64,000 bases of DNA from Mycolicibacterium aromaticivorans JS19b1 = JCM 16368. GTDB taxonomy: Bacteria; Actinomycetota; Actinomycetes; Mycobacteriales; Mycobacteriaceae. Under the pieces are notes generated by a model. That model was not told the DNA's origin. It made no database searches and saw only the letters and a program-made list of their open reading frames with translations. The translations under genes and the position numbers were made by a program. The first letter of the stretch is position 1. Each line of letters starts with the position of its first letter. The stretch covers positions 2,418,001-2,482,000 of the forward strand of contig NZ_JALN02000001.1 of assembly GCF_000559085.1 (NCBI RefSeq), read 5' to 3'. Shown in pieces: positions 20,525-34,968 of this stretch.

Positions 20525-21034
20525 CTAGCAGAGCTGCTGGGTGGCGATCCGGATGTAGTCGGCCGTAGCCGCGGTCACCTGCGGATCGGGGGCAGTGTGC
20601 GGCGGCGATCCCGCGTCGACGACGTCACTGCGCACCATCGGAGCAATGTAGTCCCAGACCGCCTGGTCGCTTTGACCGGCCGCATGGGCCTGGCAGACGT
20701 GGGAACCGATGCTCAGTGCTTCCAGCTCACTCGATGGATGCACGCCGGCAGCGGTGAGCGCATCGAGGAACCCGCGCTGGGCCGGCGTGACATTGAACTT
20801 GGCGGACTGCGGGTCGGCATCTGCCGGCAGCGGCGCACCGTGACCGTGGACGGAGCCGTAGCTCTGCGTGGATGGTGGCGCGGCGGTGGTCACCAGATCC
20901 TCGCCGGAGCTGCAGGCCACCATCAGCAGAGTTGCCGAGCCCAGCAGGCCGGCCATCAGCAGCGCCTGCCGGACCGTGCCGGCAGCGGTGGCGTTGACGC
21001 CGCTGCCGTTCACACGATGGACCGAGCGCTGCAC
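20525..21034 (-). CDS. DUF732-type lipoprotein
   Basis: A 169-residue predicted lipoprotein. A hydrophobic signal ends in LLMVAC with the lipid-acceptor Cys at about 41, followed by a Ser/Thr/Pro linker. The C-terminal globular part (about 75-169) is Ala-rich and helical, with two Cys (SHVCQ and the terminal LC) likely forming the disulfide typical of DUF732 proteins, a family of small secreted mycobacterial proteins of unknown function. It lies 21 bp upstream of culp6 and is probably co-transcribed with it. Confidence 0.85.
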   Translation of the reverse strand: MQRSVHRVNGSGVNATAAGTVRQALLMAGLLGSATLLMVACSSGEDLVTTAAPPSTQSYGSVHGHGAPLPADADPQSAKFNVTPAQRGFLDALTAAGVHPSSELEALSIGSHVCQAHAAGQSDQAVWDYIAPMVRSDVVDAGSPPHTAPDPQVTAATADYIRIATQQLC

Positions 21035-21128
21035 GTCTCCACGTTACCGGCTGGGCATGGCTGCCCCAGAGCACCGCGAGATTGCGGAAAGTTAACAGTT
21101 CGCGCTGACCTGGGATGTCAGAAGCGAG

Positions 21129-22019
21129 CTATTTGATCGCCGCGACAACATCTCCCGACATCGCGGCCAGCTGCCCGGCCCAGTTGCCCCAGTCGTGATT
21201 GCCGCCGGCCGGGAAGTCGAAGTGGCCGTTGTGGCCCCCCACGGCCCGGTAATGCGCGTAGAAGGTCCGGTTGCTGCCCTGGGCCAGGTCGCAGTAGCCG
21301 ATCATGGCCGGAACGTCACTGCAGGTCGTGGTCTGCGGGCTGAACACCCACAGCCGGGTGTTGTTGTCGGCCAGCAGCTGCACGTGCACCTCGGGGTCGT
21401 GCCACTTCCACCGGCCGAGCTGCGCAGCACCCCACATGGCCTGGGTGTTCACTCCGCCGAACTCGTTCATGCCGGCGGTGATGGCGCCGTTCATAAAGGT
21501 GTTCGACGGGGTCAGGAAGCCCGACAGTGATCCGGCGTAACGGTAGCGATCAGGGTGGAACGTCGCCTCCATCATCGCGCCGAGGCCGCCCTGCGCGGCG
21601 CCGACGATGGCGTGCCCGCCCGGGGCCAACCCCTTGTTGGCGGCCAGCCAGTTGGGCAGCTCGTCGGACAGGAAGGTCTCCCACTGTCGGGTTCCGTCGG
21701 CCTCCCAGTTGGTATAGAGCGTGAAGGCACCGCTGGCCGGGGCCACCACGGAGACGCCCTTACCGGCCAGGGTGTTCATCGCGTTGCCCGCGGTGACCCA
21801 GTTGCTGACCGGATCGCCGGCGTTGAACGCGTCCAGCAACACAACCGCGTGCGGACCGCCGCCCATGAAGGCGACCGGGATGTCGCGGCCCATGGCCGGC
21901 GACGGCACCATCAGATATTCCACGCCGGCCGCATGGCCGGTCGGTGCGGTGGCACTCATAAGGCCCAGCGCCAGAACCGCGGCGCATACTCCCCGAAATA
22001 GGCCCGACAGACTCTTCAT
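21129..22019 (-). CDS. mpt51: MPT51/FbpD, non-catalytic antigen 85-like protein
   Basis: Secreted antigen 85-fold protein of 296 residues (Rv3803c homologue). The signal peptide is residues 1-30 (ending GHA-AGVEYLMV). The nucleophile elbow reads VGAAQGGLG instead of VGLSMAG, so the catalytic Ser is absent and mycolyltransferase activity is not expected, as for MPT51; binding of fibronectin or carbohydrate is reported for the family. The ATG at 22019 is preferred because GAGGTG lies 4 nt upstream; longer in-frame starts (22082, 22046) add non-signal sequence. It is downstream of fbpA but separated from it by a strong hairpin. Confidence 0.95.
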   Translation of the reverse strand: MKSLSGLFRGVCAAVLALGLMSATAPTGHAAGVEYLMVPSPAMGRDIPVAFMGGGPHAVVLLDAFNAGDPVSNWVTAGNAMNTLAGKGVSVVAPASGAFTLYTNWEADGTRQWETFLSDELPNWLAANKGLAPGGHAIVGAAQGGLGAMMEATFHPDRYRYAGSLSGFLTPSNTFMNGAITAGMNEFGGVNTQAMWGAAQLGRWKWHDPEVHVQLLADNNTRLWVFSPQTTTCSDVPAMIGYCDLAQGSNRTFYAHYRAVGGHNGHFDFPAGGNHDWGNWAGQLAAMSGDVVAAIK

Positions 22020-22109
22020 GGTCACCTCAAAGTCGACTCGTCGCATTTCACAGCCCCGCCCCACCTGCAGGTAGTGAATCACACTGCTTACACGGTTGGT
22101 TCGGATACG

Positions 22110-22143
22110 CCAACGGCGACGACCCGGAGGTCGCCGCCGTTGG
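22110..22143 (-). terminator. strong hairpin downstream of fbpA
   Basis: Inverted repeat with 15-bp arms, 22110-22124 and 22129-22143, separated by the 4-nt loop CGGA. There is one mismatch in the arms that reads as a G-U wobble in RNA. It lies 21 bp after the fbpA stop and 90 bp before the mpt51 start on the minus strand. There is no following U-run, which is usual for mycobacterial terminators. The likely role is termination or RNA stabilisation of the fbpA transcript. Confidence 0.7.
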
Positions 22144-22164
22144 TGAGTTGTCGACTGCTGGATA

Positions 22165-23262
<1,098 letters not shown>

Positions 23263-23288
23263 TCAGAGATGTTGCCGTGACCGCCCTC

Positions 23289-24540
<1,252 letters not shown>

Positions 24541-26523
24541 TCAGGGACCGGTAGCAGGCAGGCCCTTATATGGGGTGCCCTTCAACGGCGGCTCCGCAAG
24601 ACCGCAACGCGCCAGCTCGTACTGCGGAACGCGATCGATGCGGTATCGGGTGAAATCGATCGCGTGCAACACATTTGACATGAAGCGGCGGATACCCAGC
24701 GGGCCCCGGATGGAATTGAACATCGCGTCGGTCTCGGGACACCCCAGCGCCACCTCGGCCTCGGCGATCCACCCCTCGTCGAGGTACGGCGGCACGTACG
24801 GGTGCTCCTTGAGCCAAGGCCCCTCGGCAACGGCCCAGTCCGGGAAGAGGTCCTTGTCGTGGCCGATCCGGGCATCCGTCAGCCGCGCGGTGTGCGCGGC
24901 GATCGGGTTGGCCAGACCGATCTGGTCGATCACCCTCACGTTCAGCCCGACGTTCATACCGAGCATGCCGAGGTTGGTGAAAAAGATTGTGTGCGGTGCT
25001 ATTTGGCGACGCCAGGTATCCATCGAGACACCCGGTGGAGGTGGTGGCGGCGGATAGGCGGGCACCACATCCCACTGGTCGTAGTTTCCGGACGGCAGCA
25101 GCAGCGCACCATCGGGTGTGTTTGCGATCGCGGCAAGCACCGCCCGCATCCGCGGGTAGTCCAGGTAATCGGCGGCGGTCAGTGGGTGAGCATGGCCTGT
25201 GGCCTGCGAGTAGAACCGCCGCTCGTCGACGATGCCCGAATAGGTCACCCGAGTGGCGTCGGCGCCCAACCCCGGCGAGTTCGCCGCCCACAGCGACCAG
25301 CCGACCAGTCCCAACCACAGCGCGATCGTCGCGCCCGCGAGCACCGTGGCGCGCTCGCGGGAGAAGGTGAAGGTGTCGGGTAGCACGACCGGGATGACCG
25401 CGACGGGAGTCAGCAGGCAGAACAGGGGCGTCAACAACACCCGGCCGTGCATGAAGTCGCCGCCCTGCCGGATCCAATACAGACCCTGCAGCAGGCCACT
25501 GACGAGCATGAAAATCACGACGGCAGTGGGACTTTGGATCCTGCGTGCCAGCCGCCGGCGGTCGCCGGGCGGATCCGGCGCGCCGACCCGCGACGAGGTG
25601 TCACGCGCTGCCACCACCACCGCGCCCAGTGCGATCACCAGCAGCGCAGCCAACCACAGCGCATAGGGCTGGTTGAAGTTGGCCAGATAGATCAGGCCCT
25701 GCCCCCACTTGTCCCCCGAGGCATCCTTGGCCAGCGCGGTCTGCGGGAAAAGCAGTGCGTAGTAACCCATCCGGAAGATCTGATAGCCCACCGGGAACAA
25801 GCCACCGGCGACCACGATGATCACACGGGTGGTCCAGCCGCTGGCGGCCACGAGCATCATGACCAGTGCGAGTCCGCCGATCAGGGCGAGTTCGGGCCGC
25901 ACCAGCACGCTCAAGCCCGCGACAAAGGCCAGCGCGGCGGTGAAGACCCGGCCACCTCGCTGCAGCCGGGGTGCCTGCGCCCAGCAGACCATCATCCACC
26001 ACAGCAAGCCGATCCACGCCAGCACCAGGCCGTTCTCCAGACCCGAGGTGGCGAAGTCCCGTGCGGGCGGGATCGCGATGTAGGCCAGGGCCCCTGCGGG
26101 CAGCAACACGGCTCGGCGGCCTATCAGACCGGGCGTGAATAGTCTTGCGGTGCCGAGCATTATCAGCACCACACCGGCCACGGACAAGCTGAGCGCAAGC
26201 GCAAGCGCGACGTACTCCAACTGCACCGGACCGGCGATCAGCGCGCCGAGATAGTTCAGGTAGGTCCAGAGCGTGGAGGTATTGGATTCCACCCGTTCGC
26301 CGGCGTTGAACACCGGCCCGTTGCCGGCCAGCAGGTTGCGCACCGTGCGCAGCACGATCAGACCGTCATCGGCGATCCAGCGGCGCTGCCAGGCACCCCA
26401 CGTCCACAGCACCGCGGTCACCACGACGCCGATCCAGAGGCTTATCCGGGCCGGGCGGCGCCCGGTCGGCGCGGCCGAAACCGGGTCAGGCGTCAGGTGC
26501 TCAACTGAAGGCGATCGCTGCAC
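24541..26523 (-). CDS. aftB: AftB, terminal beta-(1,2)-arabinofuranosyltransferase
   Basis: GT-C membrane glycosyltransferase of 660 residues (Rv3805c homologue, 627 aa) using decaprenyl-phosphoryl-arabinose to add the terminal beta-(1,2)-Araf residues of arabinogalactan and LAM, the sites later mycolylated. The first TM helix is followed by WIADDGLIVLRTVRNLLAG, carrying the catalytic Asp pair of the first external loop. About ten TM helices run to residue about 390, then comes a soluble C-terminal domain. It has a GTG start and overlaps ubiA by 23 bp. It is the last gene of the glf operon. The N-terminus is about 25 residues longer than in M. tuberculosis, so the start is not certain. Confidence 0.95.
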   Translation of the reverse strand: MQRSPSVEHLTPDPVSAAPTGRRPARISLWIGVVVTAVLWTWGAWQRRWIADDGLIVLRTVRNLLAGNGPVFNAGERVESNTSTLWTYLNYLGALIAGPVQLEYVALALALSLSVAGVVLIMLGTARLFTPGLIGRRAVLLPAGALAYIAIPPARDFATSGLENGLVLAWIGLLWWMMVCWAQAPRLQRGGRVFTAALAFVAGLSVLVRPELALIGGLALVMMLVAASGWTTRVIIVVAGGLFPVGYQIFRMGYYALLFPQTALAKDASGDKWGQGLIYLANFNQPYALWLAALLVIALGAVVVAARDTSSRVGAPDPPGDRRRLARRIQSPTAVVIFMLVSGLLQGLYWIRQGGDFMHGRVLLTPLFCLLTPVAVIPVVLPDTFTFSRERATVLAGATIALWLGLVGWSLWAANSPGLGADATRVTYSGIVDERRFYSQATGHAHPLTAADYLDYPRMRAVLAAIANTPDGALLLPSGNYDQWDVVPAYPPPPPPPGVSMDTWRRQIAPHTIFFTNLGMLGMNVGLNVRVIDQIGLANPIAAHTARLTDARIGHDKDLFPDWAVAEGPWLKEHPYVPPYLDEGWIAEAEVALGCPETDAMFNSIRGPLGIRRFMSNVLHAIDFTRYRIDRVPQYELARCGLAEPPLKGTPYKGLPATGP

Positions 26524-27415
26524 CGATGGTCCCGATCCACGCCAGCAACAGCAGCTGCAGTACCCGATCCTTCAACGCGATGTCTTCGGGTTCGCCGGCC
26601 AATCCGCCGTCGACGTCGACCGCGTACCGCAGGATCGCGATGGTGATCGGAATGATCGTGACGGCGTACCAGGACGCGTTGGCCCCGTCCCGCTCGAAAG
26701 CCCACAGGCTGTAACAGACCACCATCGCGGTGGCCGCCACCGTCCAGACGAACCGCAGGTAGGAGGCTGTGTAACTCTCGAGCGACTTACGAATCTTGGC
26801 GCCGGTGCGTTCGGCGAGTTGTAGTTCGGCATAACGCTTTCCGGCCACCATAAACAACGATCCGAAGGTCATCACCAACAGGAACCATTGCGATAGCGGG
26901 ATCCCCGCCGCCGCGCCGCCGGCGATGGCACGGATCAGGTAAGCCGACGACACGATGCAGATATCCAGCACCGCTTGGTGTTTGAGCCCGAAGCAATAGG
27001 CGAGCTGCATGGCGATGTACACGCCGATCACAATGAGGAGATTCACCGAGGCCAGCAGCGAGAGCCCCAGCGCGGCGATGCCCAGCACGACGGCCAACGA
27101 GTACGCCAGCCCCGGCGGAACCACTCCCGCGGCGATCGGGCGGAACCGCTTGGTCGGGTGCTGACGGTCCGCTTCGACGTCCCGCGAGTCATTGACCAGG
27201 TAGATGCAGGAGGCGGCCAGCGAGAACGCGGCGAACGCGATCAAAATCTTGACCGCGACCTCTTTGTAGTCGTACTGCACGTTGCCGCCGAGCGCGGCGA
27301 TCGGGGCGAGCAGCACGAGCAGGTTCTTGACCCACTGGCGAGGGCGAATGGCCTTGATGATCCCGGTGAACAGATTGCTCGGCGGTCCGGCGACCCGCGC
27401 CGCCCCCTCACTCAT
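26501..27415 (-). CDS. ubiA: UbiA, decaprenyl-phosphate phosphoribosyltransferase (DPPR synthase)
   Basis: UbiA-superfamily membrane prenyltransferase of 304 residues (Rv3806c homologue). It transfers 5-phosphoribose from PRPP to decaprenyl phosphate, the first committed step to decaprenyl-phosphoryl-arabinose, donor for all arabinan. The Asp-rich motif NDSRDVEADRQHPTKRFRP lies at about 75-93 and a second acidic/Lys motif near 185. There are about eight to nine TM helices. It begins 6 bp after the PAP2 phosphatase gene, which probably acts on its product. Confidence 0.97.
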   Translation of the reverse strand: MSEGAARVAGPPSNLFTGIIKAIRPRQWVKNLLVLLAPIAALGGNVQYDYKEVAVKILIAFAAFSLAASCIYLVNDSRDVEADRQHPTKRFRPIAAGVVPPGLAYSLAVVLGIAALGLSLLASVNLLIVIGVYIAMQLAYCFGLKHQAVLDICIVSSAYLIRAIAGGAAAGIPLSQWFLLVMTFGSLFMVAGKRYAELQLAERTGAKIRKSLESYTASYLRFVWTVAATAMVVCYSLWAFERDGANASWYAVTIIPITIAILRYAVDVDGGLAGEPEDIALKDRVLQLLLLAWIGTIGAAIAFS

Positions 27416-27421
27416 GGGCGC

Positions 27422-27956
27422 TCATTTCCGCTTCTCCTTCTGCGGTGCGGCGACACGGCCGGCCGTCGTCGCGACAACGGCGCCGACCGCCGCCCCGGCG
27501 AGCACGTCAGTCGGGTAGTGCACGCCGAGCACCAACCGCGACAGGGCCATCGCGGGCACCACTGCCAGCGGCAGCCGTGAGCGGGTGGCCCGGCTCAGCA
27601 GCATAGCCGCGGCAGTCGTGGAGGTGGCGTGCGCCGAGGGAAAGCTCAGCGCGCTGGGCGTGCCGACGTTGACCGCGACCGCGGGGTGATTCGGGCGCGC
27701 GCGGCGCACCACCAGCTTGATCGCGATCGCGGCCGCGTGTGCGGCCACCGCGCCGGCGCCGACCAGCACCCAGTCCCTGCGCCGCTTCGGCATGGCCAGC
27801 GCACCGAGCGCCGACACGGCCACCCAGCCCTGGGCATGTTCGCCGAAGTGCGACATCGCGCGGGCCACCTCGATCACCCGGGGCGTACCCAAGGTCGATT
27901 GGATGGTGACCAGCGCGGCGATCTCACCGCTCACGGGCGGCGCGACCGGCTCGACC

Positions 27957-27964
<8 letters not shown>
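27422..27964 (-). CDS. PAP2-family phosphatase (Rv3807c homologue)
   Basis: Type 2 phosphatidic-acid-phosphatase membrane protein of 180 residues. All three catalytic motifs are present: KLVVRRARP (about 94-102), FPSAHATST (about 118-126) and SRLVLGVHYPTDV (about 151-163). From its place between glfT2 and ubiA it is proposed to dephosphorylate decaprenyl-phosphoryl-5-phosphoribose before epimerisation to the arabinose donor. ATG 27964 is chosen because it overlaps the glfT2 stop by 8 bp and precedes the first motif by a normal distance; a longer in-frame reading upstream overlaps glfT2 and lacks family text. Confidence 0.93.
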
Positions 27965-31153
<3,189 letters not shown>

Positions 31154-31392
31154 CTAGGTTATCGGACCGGCGCGGTGTGACCCGCATCGCAAGCCCGGAC
31201 CCCGGCGGGAAATCAGATGCGCCGGTAACGATCCAAGGTCGCAATTGGCTCACGATTCAGCATCGTCACTCTAGACACACCAGTCACAGCCTTAACATCA
31301 ATCACGTTGGCTTCGGATTCGGCGCACGGCCGTTTCCGAGTCCCCACGAAGTGATCAGACACGAACGTTGTCTAGATATTGAGGAGACTTCC

Positions 31393-32370
31393 GTGCCTAA
31401 CAGCCGTCGACGCAAGCTCTCGACAGCCATGAGCGCAGTCGCCGCATTGGCCGTCGCAAGTCCAATTGCAGCTATTGGTGTGGTCGAACTGACCGCCGCC
31501 CCGCAGAAGGCGCCCGAGCATCGCGATTTCGTTCGCGCCGCCGTGGTGACCGACCTGCCCAACGAGTTGATGTCCGCGCTACAGCAGGGTCTGTCGCAGT
31601 TCGGGATCAACCTGCCGCCACTGCCGACGGGCCTGAGCCCAGCCGGAGCCCAGCCGGCGCAGGCAGGTCCGACGCTGACCACCCCGGGCTTGACTGCGCC
31701 GGGTCTGACGACCCCTGGTCTGACCACACCGGGGCTCACCACCCCGAGTCTGACCGCGCCGGGTCTGACCACACCGGGTCTGACCACACCGGGGCTCACC
31801 ACCCCGAGTCTGACGACTCCCGGTCTGACCACACCGGGTCTGACCACCCCCGGTCTGACCACCCCCGGTCTGACCACCCCCGGTCTGACCACCCCCGGTC
31901 TGACCACGCCCGGCCTCACCACGCCGAGCGTCACCGCCCCGGGTCTCACCACACCTGGCCTCACCACGCCAGGGGCCACCCTGCCGTCGGCGTCGTTGAC
32001 CGATCCCGGGTTGACCAACCCGGCACTGACGACTCCGCAGCTCGGCACCACTCCGTCGCTGGCAACACCGGGCTTGACCAGCCCCTCGGCGACGGGCCTC
32101 GGCCTGCCCAGCGAGCAGCCGATCAGCGCTCCGCTGGGTCCGGTGAACGGGACCTATCCGATCCTCGGGGATCCCTCGCTGGCCATGCCCAGCGCACCCG
32201 CCGCCTCCGGCGGCATCATCAGCGATCTCAGCAGCGCCGCCAACCAACTCGGCGTCGGCCAGGCGATCGACCTGCTCAAGGGTGTGGTGATGCCGTCAAT
32301 CACCCAGGCCATGCAGGGCGCCTCGGCCGCCGCAGCCGCTCCCGCGGCAGCCCCAGCCCCCGCCGGTTGA
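31393..32370 (+). CDS. erp: Erp/PirG, exported repetitive surface protein
   Basis: Secreted cell-surface protein of 325 residues (Rv3810 homologue), a virulence-associated protein in pathogens. Residues 1-35 form the signal peptide and 36-95 a conserved N-domain. Residues about 98-197 form about 20 pentapeptides of type PGLTT with PSLTA/PSVTA variants, where M. tuberculosis has PGLTS units. A C-terminal domain (about 240-310) is followed by an Ala/Pro tail. The GTG at 31393 is chosen because GAGGAG lies 6 nt upstream and the signal peptide starts at once; an upstream in-frame ATG would add 72 non-secretory residues. Repeat number varies between mycobacterial species. Confidence 0.95.
   Translation: MPNSRRRKLSTAMSAVAALAVASPIAAIGVVELTAAPQKAPEHRDFVRAAVVTDLPNELMSALQQGLSQFGINLPPLPTGLSPAGAQPAQAGPTLTTPGLTAPGLTTPGLTTPGLTTPSLTAPGLTTPGLTTPGLTTPSLTTPGLTTPGLTTPGLTTPGLTTPGLTTPGLTTPGLTTPSVTAPGLTTPGLTTPGATLPSASLTDPGLTNPALTTPQLGTTPSLATPGLTSPSATGLGLPSEQPISAPLGPVNGTYPILGDPSLAMPSAPAASGGIISDLSSAANQLGVGQAIDLLKGVVMPSITQAMQGASAAAAAPAAAPAPAG
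31684..31982 (+). repeat. 15-bp tandem repeats of the erp PGLTT region
   Basis: Coding tandem array of 15-bp units encoding PGLTT-type pentapeptides. Four consecutive copies at 31837-31896 are identical at every base (GGTCTGACCACCCCC), the rest diverge at third positions. Identical adjacent copies point to recent slippage or unequal exchange. It is not a CRISPR: the units are contiguous, in frame, and without spacers. Confidence 0.93.
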
Positions 32371-32387
32371 GAAAAGACCTGCGTCGG

Positions 32388-32453
32388 AACGGCACCGCAG
32401 GGTGGGTCAGGCCGCTAGGGCAGTGAACCCGGAGAGGCCCCTGCGGTGCCGTT
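32388..32453. terminator. long inverted repeat between erp and the amidase gene
   Basis: Perfect 15-bp inverted repeat: AACGGCACCGCAGGG at 32388-32402 and its complement at 32439-32453 (CCCTGCGGTGCCGTT, within one base), enclosing about 36 nt that contain further GC-rich sequence. It begins 18 bp after the erp stop. A transcription terminator for erp, or an mRNA 3' stability element, is the simplest reading. Confidence 0.6.
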
Positions 32454-32533
32454 GCAGGCATCAAGTATCACTTTCTTCACACTGGCCCGTGTCGAAACAG
32501 TGGTATCAGAGGGCGCATACGTAACATCGCCTT

Positions 32534-34153
32534 GTGCTGCCCCGCCGACCTGCGCCGACGCTCGTGTTCACCGCAATCGCGGCGACCGTCGTCATCCTGC
32601 CGTGGGCAATCACCGGCGTGCCCGGATCAGAACGCCCCGACGGGCCGAAGGCAGCCGACACCGTGCTCTCGCAGCAACCGCTGACCGGCGTCGGCGGCGG
32701 AGTGACCGTGCGCGAGATCAGCCAGCCGACACCGTTCTCGATGGTGGCCCTCACGGGGACCGACCTGACCGGAACATCGGCGCGGGTACGTGCCAAGCGC
32801 CCGGACGGCAGCTGGGGCCCGTGGTACACCGCGGACACTCTGGAATCGAACGCCGACGACAACCAGCACGGCGGCCCCCGCGGCACCGACCCGGTGTTCG
32901 TGGGAACCACCACATCGGTGCAGATCGCAGTCACCCGGCCGCCGAACGCGCCGGTCACCACCGCCCCATCCGAGACCGGCAAGGAACTCGGCTACGTGCC
33001 CGCCACCGCCGAACAGCCGTTCGCACAGAACATCTCGGCAGTGTTGATCACCCCGCCACCGAAGGCGCCGGTCGACTCGCAGTGGCAGCCGCCGACGGCC
33101 GCACTGGGCCCAGGCCAACCACCGAACATCATCAGCCGCGCCCAGTGGGGCGCCGACGAACACATCCGCTGCGGTAACCCCTCCTACGGCAACGGAATTC
33201 GCGCCGCAGTGGTACACCACACGGCAGGCAGCAACGACTACGCACCCGAAGACTCCGCCGCGATCGTCCGGGCGATCTACGCCTACCACACCCGCACCCT
33301 GGGCTGGTGCGACATCGCCTACAACGCATTGGTCGACAAGTACGGCCAGGTGTTCGAGGGCCGTGCCGGGGGCATCACAAAAGACGTACTCGGTTCGCAC
33401 ACAGGCGGTTTCAATACCGACGTCTGGGGTGTGTCGATGATCGGCGACTTCGAGGACGTGCCGCCCACCGACATCCTGGTCCGGACGGTCGGCAGGCTGC
33501 TGGGCTGGCGCCTCGGCCTGGACCACGTCAACCCACTGGGCACCACGATGCTGCGGTCGGCCGGAGGCGACTACACGTTCTACCCCGCCGGCGCCACGCC
33601 GACGCTGCCGACCATCTTCGCGCACCGCGACGTCGGCAACACCGCATGCCCGGGTAATGCCGGCTATGCGGCACTGAACCAGATTCGTGACATCGCGTCG
33701 AGGTTCAACAGGCCACCGGACCTGATGGATTCGCTGCGCGGCGGTGCGATTCTGGCCAAGTGGGAAGCCATGGGCGGCAAGGATTCACCGCTCGGGATGC
33801 CGACGACGCCGGAAGCCGCGGCCGACGGCAACGCGCGGTATGTGACCTTCGAACACGGCGCCGTGTATTGGTCGCCGACCACCGACGCGCAGCCGCTGAC
33901 CGGTGCGATCTACGAGGCCTGGGCATCGCTGGGCTATGAACGTGGAGCGCTGGGCCTGCCGACCAGCGGCGAGATCCAGGAACCCGAGTGGATTGTGCAG
34001 AACTTCCAGCACGGCACCCTCAACTTCGACCGCCAGACGCACAACGTGCTGCGGGTGGTCGACGGGCTGACCCTGGTGATGCCGCCGCCACCGGCCGACG
34101 GGCCGCCGGTGCAGCTCGAGCGGTTCAGCCGCATCACCAATCCGATCGCCTAG
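32534..34153 (+). CDS. PGRP/amidase_2 protein with LGFP repeats (Rv3811 homologue)
   Basis: Exported 539-residue protein. A signal/TM helix (about 8-28) is followed by a roughly 170-residue lead, then a peptidoglycan-recognition/N-acetylmuramoyl-L-alanine amidase domain (about 200-390). That domain contains ISRAQWGAD, VVHHTAGSNDY, NALVDKYGQVFEGRAGG and FAHRDVGNTACPG, with the Zn-binding His and Cys present. The C-terminal third has LGFP repeats (SPLGMPT, GALGLPTSGE), which tether proteins to the mycolyl-arabinogalactan-peptidoglycan complex. The GTG start is at 32534. Expected role: wall-bound peptidoglycan cleavage or binding. Confidence 0.92.
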   Translation: MLPRRPAPTLVFTAIAATVVILPWAITGVPGSERPDGPKAADTVLSQQPLTGVGGGVTVREISQPTPFSMVALTGTDLTGTSARVRAKRPDGSWGPWYTADTLESNADDNQHGGPRGTDPVFVGTTTSVQIAVTRPPNAPVTTAPSETGKELGYVPATAEQPFAQNISAVLITPPPKAPVDSQWQPPTAALGPGQPPNIISRAQWGADEHIRCGNPSYGNGIRAAVVHHTAGSNDYAPEDSAAIVRAIYAYHTRTLGWCDIAYNALVDKYGQVFEGRAGGITKDVLGSHTGGFNTDVWGVSMIGDFEDVPPTDILVRTVGRLLGWRLGLDHVNPLGTTMLRSAGGDYTFYPAGATPTLPTIFAHRDVGNTACPGNAGYAALNQIRDIASRFNRPPDLMDSLRGGAILAKWEAMGGKDSPLGMPTTPEAAADGNARYVTFEHGAVYWSPTTDAQPLTGAIYEAWASLGYERGALGLPTSGEIQEPEWIVQNFQHGTLNFDRQTHNVLRVVDGLTLVMPPPPADGPPVQLERFSRITNPIA

Positions 34154-34155
34154 GT

Positions 34156-34968
34156 CTACAGCCACCATCGTTCGAGGACCCGGGCCAGGCCATCGTCGGC
34201 GTTCGTCGCGGTCACCTCATTGGCGGCAGCGACCGCCTCCGGGTGCGCGTTGCCCATCGCGACGCCGAGGCCCGCCCAGCGCAGCATCGGTACGTCGTTG
34301 GGCATGTCGCCGAAGGCGACCACATCCTCGGCGGCGATCCCCAGCGGCCGGGCGATGTGTTCCACGCCGGTCGCCTTACTGGTTCCGATCGGGTTGATCT
34401 CGATCAGGCCGTTATTGGTCGAGTAGGTGATATCACCCTGCGGGCCAATATGTTTCGCGAGCTCGACCGCCATGTCCGCGCTGAGGGCGCCGGCCTTGCG
34501 GATCAGCAGCTTCACCGCGGGCGCACTGAGCAGGTCCTCGATCGCGACTTCGGTGTTGTCGGGGTTGAGCCAGGCGTGCTCGTAACCGGGTGAGCTGACG
34601 AACTGCGGCGTGGCCGAGTCGTGCGCGCTTCGGCCGACCCGCTCCACCGCCAGACCCACACCCGGTATCACCCGGGTGGCGATGTCGGCGAGTTCGGTGA
34701 GGACCTCGACCGACAGGGTGCGCGCGGAAATGATGCGGTCCTGATCGGCGTCGTAGATCACGGCACCGTTGGCGCACACCGCCATCGGCGCGAATCCCAA
34801 TTCCTCGACCACCGGTGGCACCCAGCGCGGCGGGCGGCCGGTCGCCAACACGAACGCGACGCCCGAGGCCACCGCCGCCTGCACCGCGCTGCGGGTGCGC
34901 GCCGTGACGTGCTCGTCATCGTCGAGGAGGGTGCCATCCACATCGGTGGCGATCATCGCGGGCAGCAT
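34156..34968 (-). CDS. HAD-superfamily (Cof-type) phosphatase, Rv3813c homologue
   Basis: Cytoplasmic HAD phosphatase of 270 residues, Cof subfamily (type IIB cap). Motif I is ATDVDGTLLDDDE (nucleophile Asp8/Asp10 pair), motif II LATGRPP, motif III Lys in the SKATGVEHIARPLG region, and motif IV FGDMPNDVPML. The substrate is probably a sugar phosphate or nucleotide but cannot be read from the sequence. The ATG overlaps the stop of the upstream acyltransferase gene (TGATG), so it is co-translated with the two PlsC genes. Confidence 0.93.
   Translation of the reverse strand: MLPAMIATDVDGTLLDDDEHVTARTRSAVQAAVASGVAFVLATGRPPRWVPPVVEELGFAPMAVCANGAVIYDADQDRIISARTLSVEVLTELADIATRVIPGVGLAVERVGRSAHDSATPQFVSSPGYEHAWLNPDNTEVAIEDLLSAPAVKLLIRKAGALSADMAVELAKHIGPQGDITYSTNNGLIEINPIGTSKATGVEHIARPLGIAAEDVVAFGDMPNDVPMLRWAGLGVAMGNAHPEAVAAANEVTATNADDGLARVLERWWL

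Noticed and set aside
21129..22019. mpt51 as an active mycolyltransferase
   Set aside because: The nucleophile elbow lacks Ser (GAAQGG), as in characterised MPT51 proteins.
31684..31982. Possible CRISPR-like array
   Set aside because: Units are contiguous 15-bp coding repeats of Erp without spacers.
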